From: Chloroflexota bacterium
Lineage (GTDB): Bacteria > Chloroflexota > Anaerolineae > Ardenticatenales > Ardenticatenaceae
Reading direction: 5' to 3'
NCBI GenBank assembly: GCA_003520455.1
Contig: DOUV01000341.1
Span: forward strand, 255 to 5,304
Length of the DNA: 5,050 bases
The notes below the pieces were generated by a model, which worked only from the letters and a program-made list of their open reading frames with translations, was not told the DNA's origin and did not search any database. Positions within the stretch are counted from its first letter, which is position 1. Each line of letters opens with the position of its first letter. This document shows positions 1 to 5,050 of the stretch, piece by piece. A program made the translations under genes and the position numbers.

Positions 1-39
1 AGCGGGAAGGTGGTTATGTTCCCCCAGGACCAATAGGAA

Positions 40-249
40 GTGCCGCTAACCATGAGCGGCGAGGACTGGTCGGTAGCCTACACCCAGGGCTGGAACCCGG
101 TCAGCTACATCACGGGGCGCTTCGGGCGCGAGCGGCGCAATGCCTGGCTGAAGGCGATGGCGGTGGGGAAGGATCTGGACGTGGCGACGGCCACGGAGTT
201 GGGAGTGAGCTTCGATCAGTTGGACTGGGAGTGGCGGGGATTGTTGTGA
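40..249 (+). CDS. C-terminal fragment of a Peptidase-MA-like metalloprotease (partial, probably frameshifted)
   Basis: This is the 3' end of a gene entering from the left edge. The ~65 residues include YTQGW, then a VSYITGRFGRE helix, KAMAVGKDLD and a terminal GVSFDQLDWEWR. That order (Y-x-QG/S, helical bundle, G-x-D-x-D, GVSFDxLExEWR) is what I recall at the end of gluzincin Peptidase-MA-like proteins (PF13485 type) of Chloroflexota. The HExxH active site would lie upstream, outside the window, so activity cannot be judged. The GTG at 40 is only the first start codon after an in-frame TAG at 34-36 and has no well-placed ribosome-binding site. A true start here is therefore unlikely. Frame 3 upstream (from base 3) reads REGGYVPPGPIG and would join smoothly to VPLTMSGEDW if one base near 39 were removed. 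The family assignment is a recollection of pattern and moderately sure. The gene ends 6 bp from the convergent DUF2442 gene. Confidence 0.55.
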   Translation: MPLTMSGEDWSVAYTQGWNPVSYITGRFGRERRNAWLKAMAVGKDLDVATATELGVSFDQLDWEWRGLL

Positions 250-255
250 GCAGGC

Positions 256-561
256 TCAGGATGCCTCGGCCTGGCGGGCAGCGAGCCAGCGCCCGAAGGA
301 GTGTTGGCTTTCGCCGCTGCGCCGGCCGGCGAGGATGCTTGCGACGCTGAGATGTTCATCTAGATCGGGCCAGCCGATTCCCGTCCCGTGGCCCAACAGC
401 TCGTAGTTGTTTCGCTCTTCCGGTGTGCCGTGTGCCAGGCGCGGATACCATTCCAGTGGGGCTGCCACCACACGACCGTCGGCCAGTCGCACAATCAGTT
501 GGTCGTCGGTCACTTCAACGTCAATGGCGACCGGATCACGTTCAAGAACCAAAGTAGTCAT
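256..561 (-). CDS. DUF2442 domain protein
   Basis: This small soluble protein of 101 aa has no signal peptide or membrane segment. The DUF2442 hallmarks are all visible: an N-terminal beta stretch (VEVTDDQLIVRLADGR, residues 15-30), the PLEWYPRL motif (35-42), TPEERNNYELLGHGTGIGWPDLDE (46-69) and HLSVASILAG (70-79). A short polar tail follows. The start at 561 is supported by GGAGG (complement of 568-572) six bases upstream. The gene overlaps the end of the DUF4160 gene by 20 bp, so the two are co-transcribed and probably translationally coupled. The biochemical function of DUF2442 is not established. Frequent pairing with DUF4160 suggests a two-component small module, perhaps toxin-antitoxin-like, but this is inference and no catalytic motif is evident. 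Confidence 0.88.
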   Translation of the reverse strand: MTTLVLERDPVAIDVEVTDDQLIVRLADGRVVAAPLEWYPRLAHGTPEERNNYELLGHGTGIGWPDLDEHLSVASILAGRRSGESQHSFGRWLAARQAEAS

Positions 562-781
562 CCCATGCCTCCAGTAACTTTTCTTGGTTTGCTTCTACGA
601 GTCGGTGAATCTTGCGGAGCTCGTGGGGAGCAAAGCCCCAGTTGCCTACCAATCGGACCGGCTTGAGCCAGAACTTCGCGCTGTCCCGGTCATGCTGGAC
701 GTGAATATGTGGCGGTTCGCCCTGATCGGCGCTGTAGAACCGAAACGCGTACGGTCCTTCATAATGAACGGTGGGTGACAT
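542..781 (-). CDS. DUF4160 domain protein
   Basis: This is a 79-aa cytoplasmic protein. The DUF4160 signature is clear: RFYSADQGEPPHIHVQHD (residues 14-31, with the conserved PPHIHV core), AKFWLKPVRLVGNWGF (35-50), and a C-terminal helix ELRKIHRLVEANQEKLLEAWDDYF (54-77). The open frame extends upstream to 832. I chose the ATG at 779-781 because a GAGAG Shine-Dalgarno (complement of 788-792) lies six bases before it, the family normally begins with M-x-P-T-V, and the upstream extension would run through the promoter. It is the first gene of the minus-strand pair and overlaps DUF2442 by 20 bp. Its role is unknown. The conserved His pair in PPHIHV could be catalytic or metal-binding, but that is speculation. 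Confidence 0.88.
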   Translation of the reverse strand: MSPTVHYEGPYAFRFYSADQGEPPHIHVQHDRDSAKFWLKPVRLVGNWGFAPHELRKIHRLVEANQEKLLEAWDDYFGS

Positions 782-787
782 CGGTAA

Positions 788-828
788 CTCTCGCAGAGGA
801 TTATATGTCTTTGAAGGTGCTTCGTCAA
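788..828 (-). promoter_or_regulatory. sigma70-type promoter plus Shine-Dalgarno of the DUF4160-DUF2442 pair
   Basis: On the minus strand the -35 box is TTGACG (complement of 823-828, 5 of 6 to consensus). It is followed by a 17-bp spacer and a perfect TATAAT -10 box (complement of 800-805). Transcription should begin near 792-795, and the GAGAG ribosome-binding site (788-792) starts almost at once. The leader before the ATG at 781 is therefore only about 10-14 nt. The boxes and spacing are read directly from the sequence; the start point is inferred. Confidence 0.75.
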
Positions 829-840
829 ACACTTTATGAA
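811..840 (+). promoter_or_regulatory. weak candidate promoter for the exporter operon
   Basis: On the plus strand, TTGAAG (811-816, 4 of 6) and TATGAA (835-840, 4 of 6) are separated by 18 bp. Both are imperfect and overlap the opposing minus-strand promoter in the only divergent gap available (782-858). If it is real, the two promoters interlock and would compete for RNA polymerase. Chance occurrence is quite possible. Confidence 0.22.
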
Positions 841-846
841 ACGAGT

Positions 847-853
847 AGGAGAG
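847..853 (+). promoter_or_regulatory. Shine-Dalgarno site fixing the adaptor start
   Basis: AGGAGAG lies directly before the ATG at 859, with seven bases after the AGGAG core. The open frame extends upstream to 709, but that extension is antisense to DUF4160 and encodes no recognisable sequence. This site, followed by MKR and a hydrophobic anchor, decides the start at 859. Confidence 0.8.
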
Positions 854-858
854 TTGCC

Positions 859-2387
859 ATGAAACGCGCCGCCATTCCTGTGGCCGTCATCGTCCTGGCT
901 ATATCGGTCGCCGCTGCTGGCTGGTTGGGTTTCATAGGGGCCGGCGGGTCGCCTGGCGCGGCGCGCCAGCCCACACCACACCCTGGGGCGAAGACTGTCC
1001 CCGTCACTCGCGGCGATGTACGCCAGGTCCTGGTGGTGCCCGGCGAGGTGGTTCCAATGCTCCAGCAGGACCTACGCTTTCCCGTTGGCGGCCGCTTAGC
1101 CGGGCTAGCCATTGACCCTGGCGACAGGGTGACCCAGGGGCAGACGCTGGCTCGGCTGGAGACGGAGCAGTTGGAACAGGCGGTGGCCCTGGCACAGGTC
1201 GACCTGGAGGTCAAACAAGCCGTACTGGAGAGGATCACGGCCGGTCCCTCTGCAGCCGAACTGGCCACCGCTCGTGCTGAGCTGGCTGCTGCTCAGCTCA
1301 GGCTGGACACGCTCAGGGCCGGCACGTCACCCGCGTACCTGGCGGCGGCCCAGGCTGCCGTGAGCGGGGCCGCTGCCGAGTTGGAGAATGCGCAGTATAA
1401 CCTGGTCGTGGTCCAAAAAAGCGATGTTGTCTCCAAGAACGTGCGGGACCGGGAGTATGAACATGCCTGGTACGAGGCAAACTATGGAGAGTACCTCAAG
1501 AAGTATCAGCAGGGTGAGGTAGACAAGACGCGTCTGGATCTGGAATGGAATGCCTTGATGACAGCCAAGGAGAGACTCGTTTCGGCGCGGGCCCAGGCAG
1601 CTTTGGTTCTCGGCGAGGCGAACAGTCGGGTGGCCCGCGCTGAGGAAGACTTGCGGCAGGCGCAGGCTCGCCTGGCAGAACTGACGGCTGGACCGTCGCC
1701 CGAGGAGGTGGAGGCGGCCGAACTGGAGGTGCACCGGGCACAGACCCGCCTGGAGCAACTCATCGCCGGGCCAGACGCCACCGAGCTCACGCCGGCCCAG
1801 GCCGCTGTGCGCGCCGCCGAGATCGTCCTGGCGAAGGCTCAGGCTGACCTGGCAGCCGCGACGCTAGCGGCTCCGTTCAACGGAACGGTGCTGGCCATCA
1901 AGGCTTGGCCTGGAGGCCAGGTCGTGGCCAATACCCCCATCATTGTGCTAGCCGACCTGGCCCGACTAGAAGTACGGGCCACGGTAGGACAGGAAGACGT
2001 GGGCCTGGTGCAGCCAGGTCAGCCGGCGACCCTCAGTTTCGACGCCAGGCCAGGCCAGAGCTTCCCGGGTCGGGTGAACCGGGTCGTGCCAGAAGGGGCC
2101 GAGAGACAGGGAGTAGTCACCTATGAGGTCTTTCTTGCTCTCGATCAAACCCCGCCAGGCCTGCTCCCCGATATGACAACCGACGCCGAGCTTGTCGTGG
2201 CCGAGCGCGGGAATGTACTGACCCTGCCGCGCCGCACGATTCGCGCCCGCCCGAACACCACCGTGTCAGTGCCGGTCCTCGATGGAGGCCAGGTGGTCAC
2301 CCGCAGTGTAGAGATCGGGCTGGTGGGCGACCTGAATGCGGAGATCCTCTCCGGGCTGCGGGAGGGGGATCAGGTTGTAGTGGAAGG

Positions 2388-2391
<4 letters not shown>
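859..2391 (+). CDS. HlyD/MacA-type efflux periplasmic adaptor subunit
   Basis: This 510-aa membrane-anchored adaptor links an ABC exporter to the cell exterior or envelope. MKRAA is followed by an N-terminal anchor (about residues 6-26). The first half of a lipoyl/biotinyl-like domain spans about 52-105 (VPGEV, VGGRLAGLAIDPGDRVTQGQ, LARLE). A long alpha-helical coiled-coil hairpin follows (about 103-335). The second lipoyl half is at 336-366 (LAAPFNGTVLAI, GGQVV, IIVLADL), then a beta-barrel (about 367-450) and a membrane-proximal domain (about 451-510) ending GLREGDQVVVEG. These parts and their order are those of MacA/HlyD adaptors. The hairpin carries AG(P/T) motifs at 128, 154, 277 and 303, and its tip (about 181-240) is polar and Tyr/Lys-rich. 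The stop overlaps the ATPase start (ATGA), so it is the first gene of a MacAB-type operon. The substrate cannot be told. No outer-membrane channel is nearby, and in a monoderm-like Chloroflexota cell none may be needed. Confidence 0.9.
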
Positions 2392-3068
<677 letters not shown>

Positions 3069-3069
3069 G

Positions 3070-3252
3070 ATGGGCCTCTTTGACAGTCTGCAGACGGCCC
3101 TGGAGAGCCTGGGCCACAACAAACTGCGCTCCTTCCTCACCACGCTGGGGGTCATCGTCGGTGTGGCTTCTGTCATCGTCATGGTGGCGCTAGGCACCGG
3201 CGCCACAGAGGCGGTCAAGGGCCAGTTTCGCGGCCTGGTTCCAACGAACTGA
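3070..3252 (+). CDS. MacB-type ABC permease, N-terminal fragment (frameshifted)
   Basis: This 60-aa piece is the start of a MacB-like permease. It has an amphipathic N-terminus (LFDSLQTALESLGHNKLRSFL, residues 3-23), the first membrane helix (TTLGVIVGVASVIVMVALG, about 24-42), and then GATEAVKGQFRGL, the beginning of the MacB periplasmic core domain (PF12704). The last five residues, VPTN and what precedes them, come from the wrong frame. After Leu56 the family expects G-(T/S)-N-x-L-T-V, and that sequence is found in the next frame (GSNELTVG). The start at 3070 is well supported: it lies 1 bp after the ATPase stop, with GGAGG at 3056-3060. It is one gene with the ORF at 3267-4286, split by a probable one-base deletion. 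As it stands this fragment cannot transport anything alone. Confidence 0.82.
   Translation: MGLFDSLQTALESLGHNKLRSFLTTLGVIVGVASVIVMVALGTGATEAVKGQFRGLVPTN
3235..3243 (+). other. frameshift junction in the permease gene
   Basis: The sequence reads CTG GTT CCA and runs to a TGA at 3250-3252. Inserting one G in the run at 3237-3238 gives CTG GGT TCC AAC GAA CTG, encoding LGSNEL, and continues open to 4286. That yields about 405 aa with no further break. There is no X-XXY-YYZ slippery heptamer, so programmed -1 frameshifting is unlikely. A genuine deletion or a sequencing/assembly error in a G run is the simpler reading. Confidence 0.85.
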
Positions 3253-3266
3253 CGGTCGGCCAGCCG

Positions 3267-4286
3267 ATGCGGGTCGGCGGCCAAAACCCTGGCAGGCCGG
3301 TCCGCCCCATTACCTACGAAGAGGCTCGCGGGCTCAAGGATTTGCCCGCCATCGCTGCGGTCAAAGTCAGTCTGGCCGGCGGGGGGAGCGTGGTGCGCGG
3401 GCGCGAAAGCCTGGATGAGGCCAGCATCCTGGGCGTCCCGGCCGACTGGATCGCCGACCAAGGGCCGGATTATCTTGCCCGGGGCGAGTTCTTCAACGAG
3501 TACGATGTGGAGGACGAGGCCCGGGTGGCGGTCATCGGCCAGACGGTGGCCGAACGCCTCTTCTCGGGCGAGAACCCACTGGGCCATGAGGTGCGGATCA
3601 ACCGGCTGCACTTTCTGGTCATCGGGGTGATCAAGGAGTTAGGCCGACCCGAGCCCCGCGTGGACCCCAACAACCAGGTGCTGGTGCCCATCACCACCGC
3701 TGCTGCCGACCTGTTTGGCAAGGACCGCTCAGTGAGTGTGACGGTGCGGGTGCGGGACGAGAAGGAGATTGATGCCGCCATCGAAGCCATCAAGGACTAC
3801 TTTCGGGAGGGGCACGACATCCCGCCGGATGAGGAGGCAGATGTAGAGGTGTTCAGCTTCCGGGAGGTGACCAGGGCGCAGCAGGAAGCGGCCCAGACCT
3901 TCGCCCTGCTGCTGGTGGGGATGGCGGCCGTGTCGCTGGGGGTGGGCGGCATTGGCATCATGAACGTGATGCTGGTGTCGGTGACGGAGCGGACGCGGGA
4001 GATTGGGGCGCGGCTGGCGGTGGGGGCGGGCCGGCGGGACATCATGCAACAGTTCCTGATCGAGGCGGTGGCGCTGAGCCTGAGCGGCGGGCTGCTGTGG
4101 GTGGCAGTGGGCATCCTGGTCATCCCGGTTCTGACCCGCTCCAAACCCGACCTGGCAGTGGTGCTGACCTGGCAGAGTATTCCCCAGGCCTTTGGCGTGG
4201 CGCTGGCAGTGGGCGTCGTCTTCAGTCTCTATCCGGCGGTGCGCGCCTCGCGGCTGGATCCCATCGAGGCGCTACGGTACGAATGA
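3267..4286 (+). CDS. MacB-type ABC permease, C-terminal fragment with FtsX domain (frameshifted)
   Basis: This 339-aa piece holds most of the permease. First comes the MacB periplasmic core (about residues 1-205), with PITYEEARGLKDLPAIAAV (14-32), GVPADW, ARGEFFNEYDVEDEARVAVIGQTVAERLF (71-99) and a VLVPITTAAADLFG stretch (138-151). The C-terminal FtsX-type membrane domain follows (PF02687): helices at about 211-236, 262-289 and 304-325, the conserved GGIGIMNVMLVSVTERTREIG (227-247), and a terminal YPAVRASRLDPIEALRYE. The ATG at 3267 has no ribosome-binding site and lies inside the domain, so it is not a natural start. Open reading continues upstream in this frame (GSNELTVGQP) to the junction near 3237. 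Joined to 3070-3252 it makes a normal permease of about 405 aa with four membrane helices, pairing with the ATPase and adaptor upstream. If the deletion is real, the exporter is inactive. Confidence 0.9.
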   Translation: MRVGGQNPGRPVRPITYEEARGLKDLPAIAAVKVSLAGGGSVVRGRESLDEASILGVPADWIADQGPDYLARGEFFNEYDVEDEARVAVIGQTVAERLFSGENPLGHEVRINRLHFLVIGVIKELGRPEPRVDPNNQVLVPITTAAADLFGKDRSVSVTVRVRDEKEIDAAIEAIKDYFREGHDIPPDEEADVEVFSFREVTRAQQEAAQTFALLLVGMAAVSLGVGGIGIMNVMLVSVTERTREIGARLAVGAGRRDIMQQFLIEAVALSLSGGLLWVAVGILVIPVLTRSKPDLAVVLTWQSIPQAFGVALAVGVVFSLYPAVRASRLDPIEALRYE

Positions 4287-4301
4287 AACGTAAGACGTGA
4301 G

Positions 4302-4396
4302 GTTTGTAGTGAGCCACGCAGCGGAGCGGAGTGGCGTTGGAGCGACGGCACTCCACTTCAGTTCCTTCGTTTCGCTCCAGACGCCTGACTACCAAC
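4302..4396. repeat. degenerate intergenic inverted repeat
   Basis: The ends GTTTGTAGT (4302-4310) and ACTACCAAC (4388-4396) are inverted complements with one mismatch. Inside, TGGAGCGA (4338-4345) pairs with TCGCTCCA (4372-4379), and GGAGTG (4328-4333) pairs with CACTCC (4349-4354). The layout recalls the short dispersed GTAGTGAG/ACTTCAGT-type palindromic repeats common between genes in Chloroflexota, but in decayed form. It fills most of the 132-bp spacer between the permease and the next gene. There is no T tract, so a classical rho-independent terminator is not supported. Membership of a dispersed family is inferred. Confidence 0.45.
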
Positions 4397-4403
4397 ATAG
4401 TGC

Positions 4404-4411
4404 AAGGAGGT
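4404..4411 (+). promoter_or_regulatory. consensus Shine-Dalgarno site for the DUF5666-like gene
   Basis: AAGGAGGT is a full match to the anti-Shine-Dalgarno sequence and sits seven bases before the ATG at 4419. It favours that start over the in-frame ATG four codons later. It also suggests that this gene is translated efficiently and independently of the operon upstream. Confidence 0.8.
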
Positions 4412-4418
4412 TTCGTCG

Positions 4419-4976
4419 ATGACAGAACACATGGAGTCTGGGAATGCAGAGGAACGGATCGAGCGGCCGATGGAGCAGCGACGGTGGGCCTGGTGGGGCG
4501 GGGTGGCGTTGATGATCGTCCTGCTACTGGGGGCGGCCTTTGTGGGTGGGCGGCTGCTGGCGCAGCAGAATGTTGCTCCTGTGACCCAGGGCGTTCGGCT
4601 CAGCCGGCCGGCTGAACTCCTCGAGGAACCGCCGGTGACCATGGGATCTGTCGAGAAGGTGGAGGGCAAGACGATCATCCTGGAGATGCCGGCAGGTGAG
4701 GGCGGTGTCGTCTACTCTGGCCCTGGCGGGACGACGAAGAAAGAGGGGGAGTGGAAGCAGATTCAGGTCGTGGTCACTCAGGACACGAAGATCTACCGGG
4801 ACATCCCGATCAAGCCGGAGGAGCTACAAAGGGGCGGGCAACGGCAGCTCCAGGTGGAAGAAGTAACGTTGGCCGACGTGAAAGTTGGCGAGCAGATCGA
4901 GGTGTGGGGACAAAAGATCGGAGACCGAGTACTGGCAGAGGTGATTTATATCCCCCGGCTGGTGGGGCTGCCTTGA
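4419..4976 (+). CDS. single-pass membrane protein with DUF5666-like extracytoplasmic domain
   Basis: The protein has 185 aa. A charged cytoplasmic N-terminus (residues 1-23, ending in EQRRWAWW) precedes one membrane helix (about 26-44: GGVALMIVLLLGAAFVGG). A linker follows (about 45-72), then a beta-rich domain. Visible strands are GSVEKVEGKTIILEMP (76-91), KQIQVVVTQDTKIYRDI (113-129) and VTLADVKVGEQIEVWGQKIGDRVLAEVIYI (149-178). The pattern G-x-V-x-x-V-x-G-x-x-I, dT-x-I, and tlaDvkvGeqieVwG...d-x-vlAevIxI matches DUF5666-like OB-type domains as I know them. It is not a lipoprotein, because no lipobox Cys is present. Its function is unknown. Its position 132 bp after the MacAB-type genes, on the same strand, hints at an envelope accessory, but it may be a separate unit. 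The stop is followed by a weak hairpin without a T tract. Confidence 0.8.
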   Translation: MTEHMESGNAEERIERPMEQRRWAWWGGVALMIVLLLGAAFVGGRLLAQQNVAPVTQGVRLSRPAELLEEPPVTMGSVEKVEGKTIILEMPAGEGGVVYSGPGGTTKKEGEWKQIQVVVTQDTKIYRDIPIKPEELQRGGQRQLQVEEVTLADVKVGEQIEVWGQKIGDRVLAEVIYIPRLVGLP

Positions 4977-5050
4977 GAGAGGGGCAGCTGTGCTGGGGAG
5001 AAGGACTACTATAGTCAATCAGAAAAATCAGCTATGGCAAAAGTCACACA
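4977..5050. other. 3' intergenic stretch, AT-rich at its end
   Basis: No gene can be supported here. After a purine-rich stretch the composition turns AT-rich from about 5005. ACTATAGT (5008-5015) is a perfect 8-bp palindrome and contains TATAGT, a 5-of-6 match to a -10 box, but no -35 box lies at the right distance. An ATG at 5034 followed by GCAAAAGTC could begin a gene running off the window, but it has no ribosome-binding site. This is probably the promoter region of the next gene. Confidence 0.3.

Noticed and set aside
388..666. Plus-strand open frame of 92 codons
   Set aside because: It is the antisense shadow of DUF2442 and DUF4160, both of which have clear family motifs and ribosome-binding sites.
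782..832. 17-residue N-terminal extension of DUF4160
   Set aside because: It would start upstream of the TATAAT box that drives the gene, and the family starts at MSPTV, where a Shine-Dalgarno is present.
709..858. 50-residue N-terminal extension of the adaptor open frame
   Set aside because: It runs antisense through the start of DUF4160 and its promoter, has no ribosome-binding site, and would bury the membrane anchor. The ATG at 859 has an excellent Shine-Dalgarno.
3228..3252. Programmed -1 frameshift in the permease
   Set aside because: There is no slippery heptamer, no obvious downstream pseudoknot, and the early frame yields only a useless 60-aa piece. A one-base deletion explains it better.
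4967..4988. Hairpin GCTGCC / GGCAGC as a terminator
   Set aside because: The 6-bp stem has a 10-nt loop, overlaps the stop codon and has no T tract after it. It is too weak to call.
5034..5050. Start of a new gene (ATG GCA AAA GTC)
   Set aside because: Only five codons are in the window and no ribosome-binding site precedes it, so it cannot be supported.

Overview
The window is GC-rich and gene-dense. It looks like a bacterial chromosome of the Chloroflexota (Anaerolineae-like) type or a close relative. That placement is inferred from the style of the proteins: an adaptor hairpin with AGP-type repeats, a Peptidase-MA-like tail, a DUF4160/DUF2442 pair, and a degenerate GTTTGTAGT...ACTACCAAC intergenic inverted repeat. 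No rRNA, tRNA, CRISPR array, transposase or phage gene is visible.

Left part (1-858). The plus strand begins with the 3' end of a gene whose last ~65 residues resemble the C-terminus of Peptidase-MA-like metalloproteases. The reading frame appears broken near position 36-40. Six bases after its stop lie the ends of two minus-strand genes facing it: a DUF4160 protein (start 781) and an overlapping DUF2442 protein (start 561). This small pair has a near-consensus sigma70 promoter (TTGACG, 17 bp, TATAAT) in the 77-bp divergent gap, and its predicted leader is only about 10-14 nt.

Middle part (859-4286). A tightly packed plus-strand operon encodes a MacAB-type export system. It consists of a membrane-anchored HlyD/MacA-type adaptor of 510 aa, a MacB/LolD-type ATPase of 226 aa joined by an ATGA overlap, and, after 1 bp, a MacB-like permease. 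The permease frame is broken: one missing G near 3237-3239 splits it into a 60-aa N-terminal piece and a 339-aa C-terminal piece. Restoring that G gives a continuous protein of about 405 aa, the usual size for this family. No outer-membrane channel gene is present, so either the pump works without one or the partner lies elsewhere.

Right part (4287-5050). A 132-bp spacer carries a degenerate inverted repeat. It is followed by a gene with a perfect Shine-Dalgarno sequence that encodes a single-pass membrane protein with a DUF5666-like extracytoplasmic beta domain. This could be an accessory of the exporter, but nothing in the sequence proves it. The last 74 bases are intergenic, turn AT-richer, and hold a small palindrome resembling a -10 box.

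Overall this is an efflux-type transporter locus beside a small two-gene module of unknown function. The points most worth a second look are the permease frameshift, the possible second frameshift at the left edge, the DUF4160/DUF2442 module with its strong short-leader promoter, the unusual Walker A loop, and the 26-residue periodicity in the adaptor hairpin. I see no convincing evidence of a wholly new system.
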